The notes beneath the pieces are model-generated. The model was given only the letters and a program-made list of their open reading frames with translations, searched no databases and was not told where the DNA came from. Source: Sabellastarte sp. h YS-2021 (taxonomy: Eukaryota; Annelida; Polychaeta; Sabellida; Sabellidae). From it: a DNA stretch of 64,000 nucleotides. Position numbers and translations under genes: made by a program. Within the stretch, counting starts at the first letter, position 1, and the number at the start of each line of letters is the position of its first letter. Below, piece after piece: positions 47,621 to 58,188 of the stretch. The stretch lies in the NCBI GenBank assembly GCA_964017235.1, contig OZ024935.1, forward strand, positions 3,906,001 to 3,970,000, read 5' to 3'.

Positions 47621-48439
47621 TCTGATAGCATGAGGATATTGTTAATAAAGGCAGCAGCATAATTAAACTGCACTGCCCACTTAGTGAGATATCTATCAAA
47701 AGAAGGGCAATACCACGCCAGGAGATGTTACATTTATTCCAAAGTTCTGTCCTGGTTAATAAAATAATGTGACATTTTGGAAGTGTTTTGTAGTTAGTTA
47801 AATCGTGGGATATCTTTCAATTGTATAAGTTGCAGAGATATAATGCTGAACTAACTTCAGCTACCACCCCCTCCTCCTCCACATCCAAGGAAAACTATCA
47901 CTGGGTATATATATGTTTATTATTCATAATGAAAAATGTAAAGAATGCTTATAAATATAATAAATGGACTGTTGAAAATTGACAAACTTGACTAAGATTA
48001 TACACCTGAATTTAAGATTGCATTAATATTAGAATATTTTTATTAAGTGGTAAGTGATCTTCAATCTATCCTACACAAAAATTAAATGCATATGCAAAAA
48101 CTGTCACACGAAAGTTTACTTCCAACTTCTTTACATCACAGAACTGAAAAAAAATAAAACAGGAGAAATGAGGGCAAACTTTAAATTCACTGATCTATTG
48201 ATTTGATCCAATGCCATTTTCAAAACTTTGTATAGAGACCTCTTGGGCAAAGTGGTGATAAGTTTGCCAATCACTCATTTCCCACTAGTGTGGGCTTGGG
48301 TTTGAGTCCAACTCATGACAACATGTCAGGTTTTCTGATGACCTTTCCAGATATGATCCCAGCTGTTAAAAGGAATTTAAAGCCAAAATTTGACCTTTTG
48401 ATATGATACTGATACATACCAGTGGTGTGGTGGTGGAGG
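47621..48439. other. Spacer, no gene seen
   Basis: Would include the promoter of the cysteine-rich gene if the upstream exon is real. No motif supported. Confidence 0.3.
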
Positions 48440-48720
48440 TTACACACTTTGTCTCATCAGCACAGACGTCTAGCTAGCATTCTGGCTTCAGCTTTGCAAT
48501 GTCAAAGTTGGGGTTTTACATCCCGTTCAAGAACCAGGGGGCCTCAGCTTTGCATATGATGCTCCAAAGATTTGGGATGATTTGCCTGACATGTAGGTTC
48601 AACCACTTATCTCTCCTTGTTTAGAAATTGAAAAAAAAATTCTAACAGCATACCTTACGCATTTTATGTGCTTTGGGTCTGTCTTTAAGAGATTGAGTAT
48701 TATAAAAACTATTAAAATGA
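48440..48720 (+). mobile_element. CR1/L2-type LINE, 3' end remnant
   Basis: LSFAYDAPKIWDDLPDM is readable at about 48,542-48,596. This is the conserved C-terminal block of the CR1-like LINEs elsewhere here (FAFDAPKIWNDLP). Decayed codons follow, and then a 3' end with TTTGGGTCTGTCTTTAAGAG and an A-rich tail. The same GGGTCTGTCTTT phrase occurs inside the Helentron-like elements at 56.8 and 59.9 kb. Confidence 0.55.
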
Positions 48721-50964
48721 GATAAAACTTCTGTAACAAAATCATCAACACTGATATGCAACTGATGACTTTTCCACTTGAGGTGTTGGCTTTGACTTGG
48801 GAGTTGAGTTTGTCAGCATTGTATCCTCAGCTTACTACTGCTGCTCTCCGCCATAACTTTCCAAAAACCTGGATAAAAAATCTGTTCTTTGTGCGTGTTT
48901 TGTTTATTATGCGAGTTTTAACGTCGCTTTCAATACATTGTATAGGTCATATCACGACAGGTAGTTGGAAAGGCAGAGGAAACCAGTATATACAGTTTGC
49001 TGGTACATGCTATAACATGGCATTAGCATTTGGGATTCTGATTAACAAGTATAAGCCTTTCAATCACTCGCCCTTGAGACCTAATAAACTTTTACAATTC
49101 CAAAGATGGTAAATGCACATCCACAATGTAAATGCTATGTGGGAAATAGATAGCATTTGTATATTAGTTGTTGATTAATGTGGGGATGTTGCTAATGCAA
49201 ATCATATTAAAACCAATTTGATTGTACTCCTTATTTATAAAATGTTTCCTGTTTTGTAGTCCTAAACAAATAGAACGAACAAACTATGATGATGTAAAAA
49301 TATTCACAGAGGCAAAACTTCAGTTGGGACTAAAAGACTTGAGCATACTATATAAACTATGTAGCCACAACAAATATGACCAGCGTGTTTAAACTCACTA
49401 GCCAGCTTGTGGAAGTTGAATGAACTACTTTGAGCAAAACTCGGGGTCATACCAATAGCAATTTTAAATTTTAAAAAAAGGTTTAAAAACCTTTGAGTAA
49501 ACTTGAGTGTCCTGAGTAGCCAGAATCAATCTTTTTGGTCACTAGTCACTTACCACCTATCTTTAGCAGGTTAGCACATATCTTTAAAAAGCTTGTCTTT
49601 TTACTTCGGATTCATCAGATGTTTTTCAAGTTTTCTTGTCCTGTGTCAACAAAATAATTAGGAAAGTCTCACCAAAACTCACGAAAGTTGAACTATGGAA
49701 TCAACTACCAAAGATTTCTTTAGATTTCATTTTTTTAAAATAAAATTGAAAAATGACATTGCAGCCAACATGTACTGAAGAGAAGGCCAGCATAATTGAG
49801 AGCTTTCTTTGATATGTTAAATCAATTAATCTAGACAGCTCTAGATAGCTGGTTCAATCAAATAATAATCTTAATATATCAAGACAGTCGTCTTGATAAC
49901 TGTCTTATTAACTTGATATTTAAGATAGCTACAATCACTTATTGAGTTAGTAAGCTGACAATTAATAAACATAACTTTAAATTAGCTTCAAAACCGCTGC
50001 AAATTTGTAACTAACAATTTTAGCAGTTTTAATTTGGAAAGTTAAATAATGCAATAAATAAGCTAATTTAACTGAGTAAGTCTTCACTAGGTGTCAATAA
50101 TTGAACCAGTACCTGACTGACTACATGTGTGGGTGTGTGAGATGGTATTGTTGTCCAGCCAGTGGACACAGAGATAATTAAACAGATACAAAAGATGGAC
50201 ACAGTCTATCTGAACACTCGATCTCATTTAGTAGATCAGCAGGAGACCAATGCCGATGTTTCTTTACTATACACGAGACAGGGGACTTAATTAACTGAAA
50301 ATCAACTGTAATCAAGTGATGGTGAGGATTAAGGGAAGTTTATAAAAATTGCACAATGAACAAATGGAATATATTTTGGCATGAGACTAATACTTTTTAA
50401 CGGGTTCAACATTGTAAATTACATGTAGTATCAAAATATGTGTTATTAAAATGATCAATATATTCTTAATATAAAAGTTGTAAAAACAAAAAAGAAAGAA
50501 AGTGTTGTGTGGCACATCTATAAGTACAGTTTTAAGTTCAAAACATTTAGTTTTGCATTTAGTTTTTAAAATAAAAACTTGATACTTACAGATTTTTGCA
50601 AAATGCCCATCAACAATACACAAATATAAACAAAATTCAAAGACTATGATAAACTTACATAAAAGTGAAATTACATGAAGTTAAAATTTATGTTTTTATA
50701 TTGACTGGTGGCCCTAAATAGGTGACAGGCTTTTATATCTTCTTAGTAAATCCCTCACGCAGATGGATAATCAAAAGTATTGCATTGCCATCTTCATTTT
50801 TTTCCCAATACTTTTTTTCAAATCTGTCATTCGGAATTTTTTTCTATTAAACAGTAATAAATTACTTGAAATATTACTTGAAAGACAAAACAAGCTAACT
50901 CACTCAGAGACAACAAGATATCCACAGTATAATAATCCAGTCAAATAATATGTGTTCCAAGTGT
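48721..50964. other. Spacer with an interspersed-repeat piece and a hairpin
   Basis: 48,915-48,995 (TTTTAACGTCGCTTTCAATA, CATATCACGACAGGTAG, AACCAGTATATACAGTT) matches 33.32-33.41 kb. At about 49,897-49,918 a hairpin has arms TATCAAGAC / GTCTTGATA. The 118-codon frame at 48,756-49,112 runs through the repeat and is not a gene. No other gene was recognised. Confidence 0.4.
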
Positions 50965-51472
50965 TTTGTGGGCATCGGTATACACTATGAACGGGTCGAA
51001 ACCAAAAATGTGTACATCTGAAGATCGCCAGAAAAAAAAAACTGTACAGATTCCGGGATTCAGCATATTAGTCTACCAACCAAACATGTTTGTTTCCTCT
51101 GAATGACATTGCAATAAATGTCCCCAAATGCAAACTATGAGATAAAAGCTTATAATTTCTTCTGATTTCTTGTTTGTTCCCATATTTTTAATTTTCCTTT
51201 AATGATATGGGTTGACAAGCGAGATTAAGGTAATAAAGTGTTGTAAATCAAAACATGGCAATTCTGCTAAACATAATCGCCATAAAAGTCTCTGCAAATG
51301 CAAGAAAATATGAAATAAAAGCTTCTAATCTCTTCAAATTTTGGGAATGTTTCTAAATATTGTACTTCTTCCTTCCATTATATGTGTTCACAAGTGAAGT
51401 GGTGTTTGTAATATCTTATCACAGTATTTCAGTAAAATGCTCTCAGACACCGGACCTACCAACCCAGCCCTA
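50965..51472 (-). mobile_element. hAT-type MITE, second copy (diverged)
   Basis: Read on the minus strand from 51,472 it follows the 61.4-kb MITE closely. The start is TAGGGCTGGGTTGGTAGGTC, then GAGAGCATTTTACTGAAATA, ACACATATAATGGAAGGAA, AAGCTTTTATTTCATATTTT, TTGCCATGTTTTG and CTCGCTTGTCAACCCATA. The left end near 50,965 is diverged, and no clean target duplication remains. Confidence 0.75.
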
Positions 51473-52740
51473 GTAAACACTATTATATTACAGCACACTA
51501 TTAAACAACTTGTAACAGCTCTGGACGTGCCAGGGGTTATGCTGAAATATGACTAAAAACCTTAATATCTTATCCACATGCAGTAGCATACTGTGGACAT
51601 TTGTCAGCAAGCAATCAACACCAGGAACGACCTACAAAAAAGTAAAACAATTATAACCACTGAACTGTTAAATACACATACGTGTTACAGAACAGTATAA
51701 ATTAATAAGGTTATAATGCAAAAATTCTAAATTAATGTTCATCACAGCTTTTCATTTATCCCATTTAAATGATATTAAGTACGTTAATATTTCTAATAAA
51801 TGCAATAACATGAAACATAAATAAGTTAAACTAAATCAACTAAAACTAATCAACTAAAACAACTAAAACTACAGCTATATAAGTACGCAAGTTACATGTA
51901 ATCTAAATCTAGTATCAAAGGATAAATAAAATGTATTAGTTGCCAATAATTAAACTGCTGAACTAGCTCTTAATACAAACTTGTTAATGCTTGATGACAG
52001 GAGAGGGTTTTTGTGATCAGTTTGGTGGCCTTTCTGTCATTCTGTCTGTACATATTCTCACCTTATAACTCAAAAACTAGTTCAAAGGTTTGCAGCTACT
52101 TCTTTGGGTGTACACTGACTCTTTCAAATTAAATGTGAGTGCAAAATTAAAGGTAGGAGACAGTTTTTCTTATTTTCAATTGGGCAGATACAGAAAAATC
52201 TGCCTCTCTTCATTAGAAATTGATTTCTCGACAGGGTTTCTTCCTCATGTATCTTTGTCCAATCAGAATTGGGCTCTCTTGTGACGTCGGCAATGTGTAG
52301 TAAGTCCTAATTTCATCACTTCATTTATTATTTCTTTGCGTGAATATTTGTCAAAGGAATACAGCATGAGTGCTGGTTTCATTAATATTTCTGAAACGAT
52401 GTACCCTACAGATATGTTAATTTTAACATCAGAAAGGTTTTACTTGGTGAATGAAAATACTACAAATTTGCAGTTTGTATGCACTCATTAACGACACATA
52501 TCTACACATGTTACTTCTAGATCAAATTCTTGTAAAATGACAAAAATTTTAAAAAGCCTCGAAGAAATCTATTTGTTACAAAAATAAGGTGCATTTTTAT
52601 CATATTTGAGCTTAAAATACTGATAATCCATAGCTTATATAAAAGGAAGACAAACCAAACTAACTTGGCTAAGGTTCAATGTGATTGTAAAAGATCCATT
52701 TGTGGACTTGTACATTTCATTAAAGGTCACATATCACACT
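51473..52740. other. Spacer, no gene seen
   Basis: AT-rich. Near 52,020-52,110 there is repeat-like text (GTCATTCTGTCTGTACATAT, CTTATAACTCAAAAACTAGT) of the style that opens many interspersed elements, without a clear partner in the window. Confidence 0.3.
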
Positions 52741-53654
52741 TTTAGCATTTCTTAAGAAGCCTTGGCTTGAATGTTGCACTTGGAACTCTTATCAAGTCAT
52801 CTGCAAAAATCCTGCGAACACACTTTTTGGTAATACAGAATAAGTCAGTGTCTGAAGAACTTTCTCAATTCCTAGAAATCTTTAAAATGTACTACCCTCG
52901 AATATGCAGTAAAGCGGAGCACTGTCTGCAGGAAAAGAGGCAGCGGGAGACAAGAAAACCTTCATCTCTACCAAATTAAAATGATCTCACCAAATTGAAC
53001 AGGTTTCTTGTCAGTGAAATTGAGAAATTAGCCAAAGAAGAGTTAGATACAAGAACAGCTTTTGTGCGCCTTCGAAAGCTTACCCTTGCAAGACTTACAT
53101 TATTAAATGCAAGGCGAGGAAGCGAAATGTCAAGATTAAAAATTGAACACTATGAGGAAAGGAATTCTTGGATAGACAGGAACCTGGAAAATTTATCAGC
53201 AGATGACAAAATGCTATTTGAAAAGTACTCCGTGTGCTTCAAAATGGGTAAGGGACATAAACTTATCCCAGTACTGATTCCAAAGTCTTGCGAAACTGCA
53301 TTGAACAAGTTGATTGATAGAAAAGTTCGAGAAGTGGTTGGAGTAGGCAATGAAAATGACTTTGTGTTTGCCTACACTAAACAGTCTAATGATGTTGTAA
53401 CCGGCTACAACGAAATCAGAAACATTTGTGAGGAGATTGGCATTCCTACAATAACAGCAACGGGCATTCGGCATCGTGCATCCACCCTTTTTTGGCAGAT
53501 GGAGGGTCTCAAAGAGGACACAATATCTACATTTATGGCACACATGGGGCATTCTGAAGATATTGATAAAAATATATATGCTGTACCTCCAGCAGTAAAG
53601 GCCATAAGTTGTGTGGCACCCTTGATTGAAAGAATGGACCAGGTAAGAACGTAA
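52741..53654 (+). CDS. Crypton-like tyrosine recombinase, one in-frame stop
   Basis: A 76-codon frame (52,767-52,979, starting MNVALGTLIKSSAKILRTHF) and a 219-codon frame (52,995-53,654) are in the same register, separated only by a TAA at 52,977-52,979. The second part has the tyrosine-recombinase catalytic set: Arg in LNARRGSEMSRL, then GKGHKLIPVLIP, the H-x-x-R box in TATGIRHRASTLF, His in MAHMGHSED, and the nucleophile Tyr in IDKNIYAVP. The set resembles recombinases of Crypton DNA transposons and their animal relatives. It ends near MDQ|GTAAGA, a good splice donor, and AG acceptors precede it, so it may be an exon. The active-site region is intact. With one stop it is either a recently dead element or a pseudo-exon; readthrough or misassembly are alternatives. 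Confidence 0.65.
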
Positions 53655-54094
53655 TTGAAATTTACATCTGTTTATGTCAGCTGACTTGTTCACATCCGCA
53701 TGAAACCATGAACATCTTCTCCTCCCAAACTACAAAGCTCAGAGACACTTATATATAACTTATATATCAAGGCTGAAAAATTGTAAAATCTATAAAGATC
53801 TGTCTGTTTGTCTGTTCCCAAGAGCCATTAGAAGTGAACTACCCCCACCAAAACTACCCCCAAGACTTAACCACAATTTTATCATTGACTATTAAACAGA
53901 TTTCTCATTTTACATATATGTACCAAGCCGTAGGTAGATTCCCTTTTTATGAGTATAGGACTTGGATCTTTCTTAATTATTTTTAAAGAATTTTTTAAAT
54001 AATATTTTATATCAGCGGACTTGTAGATTACCTTCTGTCTTAATTTTTTTTATTAATTTTAAAACTAATTTTAAATGCAACATAATTCATGAAA
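53655..54094. other. 3' flank of recombinase frame
   Basis: AT-rich, with no further exon of the recombinase recognised. Confidence 0.3.
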
Positions 54095-55075
54095 TTATGC
54101 ATTAAAACACTTATATCTTGAAAAGTATTGCTGTTAGAGCATTTTGTTAAATATGTTATTCAACTACTTTTTTCATAGCAACAACATGGTGAGTAACTTG
54201 AGTGTCTATCGCAATAGCTAAGTGAGTAATAGCTACCTTCTGATTTTTCAGTACCTCCCATAATGAGTAAAATCACCTACAACTTGAAAACTATTGCATA
54301 CACAGAATTTTGCATAAATATGTTATTTAGCTACTTTTGGGTCAGGTCAGCTACAGCATAGTAAAATTGCAGACCTGTAGCTCAGTGCATAGCTGAGTAA
54401 TAACTACTTTGAGGTTATCACTGTTGAGTAAATCAGTTCTAACTTGAAAACTATTGCATTTAGAGTATTTGTTTGAAAAGTTATTTGCCTAATTTTTGTT
54501 CAGATATAACATGGTGAAATTGCAGACCTGTAGCTCATTACATAGCTGAGCAGGTTCTTACTGTTGAGTAAATCAGTTATAACTTGAAAACTATATGGCG
54601 GGGGCCAATAAGAAAGGAAATGACAAATGGAGTAGGTCAGGTGACGACAAGCTGAGGCTACGGCCATCTATAAATGTCTGTTTTTCTTAGATGTTGAGTA
54701 AATCAGTTGTAATTGGAAAACTATTGCATTTACAGAAATTTGTGTGAATATGTTATTCAGCTACTTTTGGGTCAGCTATAACATAGTGAAATTACAGACC
54801 TGTAGCTCATGTCAAAACTGAGCAATAGCCATTTTCAGGTACTGAATGTTGAGTAATTCACTTGTAACTTGAAAAATATTGCATTTGGAGTATGCTAATT
54901 ATCTCTAAAAGTATTGCAGATATCCAATTTTTATCAAATAACACATTCATCTACTTTTGGGAGAGCTTTCACATGGTGAAGTTCCAGACCCGTAGGTAAT
55001 TACTCACCTACTGAAAATGAGTAAATTTGAATTATCTCTAAAAGTATTGTAGATAGCCAGTATTTCTCAACTCAT
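54095..55075. repeat. Degenerate tandem array, ~165-bp unit, about six copies
   Basis: The recurrent text is AACTTGAAAACTATTGCATT, then ATGTTATTCAGCTACTTTTG, then AACATGGTGAAATTGCAGAC and CTGTAGCTCA, and then ACTGTTGAGTAAATCAGTT. Copies start near 54,115, 54,282, 54,443, 54,583, 54,710 and 54,865. One unit is interrupted at about 54,596-54,690 by an unrelated ~95-bp segment. It is not related to the DR1 array. Confidence 0.75.
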
Positions 55076-55079
55076 TAAT

Positions 55080-55280
55080 ATGAAAACAACTTATAGGAAG
55101 TCATGGGCTGCGAATCTTTTCATGTGGTCAGATTTGACCTTGGGCCCCTCCTGCTTATTATTGGTCCTACAGGTTTGCAATGTGAAAACAACTTATAGGA
55201 AATCATGGGCTGCAAATCTTTTTGATGTGGTCAGACTTCACCTTGGGCCCCTGCCGCAGGGTCAAATAAGGGTAGCCAAA
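55080..55280. repeat. Two tandem copies of a ~103-bp unit
   Basis: GAAAACAACTTATAGGAAGT at 55,081 and GAAAACAACTTATAGGAAAT at 55,184, each followed by CATGGGCTGC, AATCTTTT, GTGGTCAGA and CTTGGGCCCCT. The flanks differ. Confidence 0.8.
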
Positions 55281-55699
55281 CTTAAAAGTGCTTTCAGCTT
55301 GCTTATTAACGAAAAATGCTGTTTATCTTCTAAACTATGTTAGTTGGCCTTTGTCGGTGGATACATCCTGCATCTGGCCACAGATTCGTCCTTGGTCTAG
55401 TTCCTATTGTACCAATCCCATTTTATACAGTAACCTCTGTGTACCTAAAATCCTATGAATAAGCCTATATTAAAACCAAATTAATTTGTTTTCCTGTACT
55501 GTTTTGAAACAAACAGTAAAAAATTGTTCCCATGTATATTTTTTGATTTCAGTACCCAAGTCTTTATTCTATTTGGTCTTAAATTTTATATAACAAGTAG
55601 CCTCGTTTAAAATATTGTAGAAGGGGTTTGCCCCACTTTTCTTGAAAACAATAAAGTTTTTGATATACATGGTTTTTCAAATATACACGACTGCTTATT
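55281..55699. other. Spacer, possibly the LINE 3' UTR
   Basis: No supported gene. It lies at the 3' side of the minus-strand LINE starting at about 55,700. Confidence 0.3.
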
Positions 55700-56006
55700 C
55701 TTATGCTTTTTAACTAGAGAATCACAGAGTGTTTTAAATAGTATTCCAAAAAATTGGTAGGCCTAAATCCATAGATCTTTTCTATTTCGAACTCACTCAA
55801 GAATCTCCAGACATTTTTTATTAAATCACCAATATAAGTAATTCCATGTTTGAACCACTGTGGAAAAAATAAAGTTGTTTGAGATATGTCTGGATTGTAC
55901 CATATTGGCGAGGCCAAGATATCAGAATTGTTTTCAATCTTGACTTTATTTGAGTATTTAACCCATGACAATAACACATCTTTCCAAAATTGGTTCATAC
56001 AGGTGT

Positions 56007-57288
56007 TTTTTACCCCACAGCCCTTAAGGGCTGTTGGGGTATTGTTTTCACCCATGGTGTCCGGATAGATGGTCGGGCGGGCAGCGGGAAAAAGTTTGTT
56101 CGGGCTGTATCTCAGAAACTGTAAGGTGTAGGAAGTTGATACTTGGTAGGGACATTGATTGGTTAGGAGGTGTAGGTGTGCAACGTCATGGTCTGACCTT
56201 GATTTGACCTTGCCGTAGTGACCTTGACCTATAAAATCTTGTCCCGGCTATATCTCAGAAACCGTAAGGTGTATGAAGTTGATACTTGGTAGGGATATTC
56301 GTTAGGGGGTGTAGGTGTGCAACATCATTGTCTGGCCTTGATTTGACCGGTGACCTTCCCGTAGTGACCTTGTCCGGGCTATATCTTGGAAACTGTAAGG
56401 TTTAGGAAGTTGATATTTGGTAGGGACATTAGTTAGGGGGTGTAGGTGTGCAACGTCATGGTCTGACCAGGATTTGACCTTTGACCTTGGTGTAGTGACC
56501 TTGACCTATAAAATCTTGTGTGGGCTATATCTCAGAAATCGTAAGGTGTAGGAAGTAGATACTTGGTAGAGATATTGGTTAGGGGGTGTAGTTTTGCCAA
56601 CTCATGATCTGACCTTGACTTTACCTTTGACCTTGCTATAGTGACCTTGACCTATAAAATCTTGTTTGGGCTATATCTTGGAAACTGTAAGGTGTAGGAA
56701 GTTGATATTTGGTATAGACATTGGTTAGGGGGTGTAGGTGTGCAGCATCATGGTCTGACCTTAATTTGACCTTTGACCTTGTCATAGTGACCTTGAACTT
56801 TAAAATCTTGTTGCACCTTTGGGTCTGTCTTTTGATGCAGATTAAGCACTGTTAATTCATATTAGAATTTATTAAGAATTTTACTTTCAAAACTTCCCAT
56901 TGTAAGAGATAGAATTTCATCACAGCCACAGATTTTGCTCCAACACCACACATAAGGATTCATTAAATGTCTTACCACTTCTGTATGCATGGTAATATTT
57001 AAAACATCTAAACCATAATTTGGCCATGCAGATGTAGATAAAGAGTGTTGAATTTTGGTTTACTGATTAATGCTGTCATCTTGTTATTGAATGATCTTGT
57101 TTTAATACTTCATCTTTACATGCATTATCTTTCTTTTAAACATTATTTTCTCTATGTAAACATTGTTTGGAACTTTATATAACTGACAGTGCTCTGAAAG
57201 TATCCTGAACTACTGGTACAGTACTTCTATATCTCATGGTGTTGAAAATATTTCCCTAGGCTGTGGGGTACGGGCATCTCTGATGCTA
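56007..57288 (+). mobile_element. Helentron-associated (pearl/DINE-like) element, copy A
   Basis: Start: T-run, then ACCCCACAGCC with the perfect palindrome ACAGCCCTTAAGGGCTGT (from 56,016). The core has about five ~145-bp units (TATATCTCAGAAACCGTAAG, GTGTAGGAAGTTGATACTTG, GGGGGTGTAGGTGTGCAAC, GACCTTGATTTGACCTTTGA). A unique ~430-bp part follows. The end has GGCTGTGGGGTA (57,259-57,270, the inverted counterpart of TACCCCACAGCC), then the small hairpin GCATCTCTGATGC and TA. It sits inside a T-run of the LINE with no target duplication. Short inverted subterminal repeats, a terminal hairpin, T/T insertion and a tandem-repeat core are the marks of non-autonomous Helentron relatives, including bivalve pearl elements. 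No coding capacity. Confidence 0.75.
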
Positions 57289-58188
57289 TTTTCCTTATAG
57301 TATTACAACCCCAATCAGAGCCATATACAATTAAATTGTTTTTATCTAAAATTGATACTTGAGACAGTAAAACCCAAGGAGAGTTTTTGCCAACAAATAG
57401 TCTTTTTATCCAGGCCAATTTTAGAGAATTGATAAAATTTTCCATGTTTACCATTCTGAGATAACCATTTTGTAGTAGTGGTAAAGATGGCAAACCGGAT
57501 AGTTGGTTTCTATTTGATTTTTATAAACATAAACGAAATCCAGTGACAAAAGTCCAAGAACCAGTTCCCGATATGTCACATATTTCACATCTAGCATACA
57601 AAATATTTCACAGAAACACTTAGATATATTTAATTGTTAATATTTTGCCAATATACACAGAAATAATACCCCAAATATCTGATTTTATCATAAAATAAAC
57701 CACATTTTAGTTGAAATAATTGTTCATGTACACGCACAAAAATTTTTTACAGTTTGACGACAGTTTGGTGGAAACTAATTCAAACAAATCCGGTTTTAGC
57801 CGAATTTTTGTTTTCGGGACCCTGTTTCAATATTTACTTTCAATCGTAATACTATTTTGTAGTCTTGCGAAATTTGTATTCTTTTAATTTTATCAGGCTT
57901 GTTTCCCATAGAAAATCATAGATCATTTCCGTACAGGATTTATAGTTGGAGAGGGTAAACAAGTGAAGATATGATTGAATTTTGACAAAATGATGGTTTT
58001 AATATGGTAATATTTCCAAAGAACGTTAAATTTCTTTTCTTCCAACCCATTAAAAGTTGATCACATTGCTTTAGTGCTGATGAATAATTAAGCATTGGCA
58101 TTGGTAGAAAAGTGACTGCCTAGTAAACAGAATTGGTGAATACCACATTCCAAGTTATGTGGTACGTTTATCTTCTCCCTAGAATGCT

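Noticed and set aside
48756-49112. 118-codon plus-strand frame
   Set aside because: Runs through an interspersed-repeat segment and has no recognisable motif.
53150-53693. Minus-strand frames of 66-159 codons
   Set aside because: Shadows of the plus-strand recombinase frame, whose catalytic motifs are clear.
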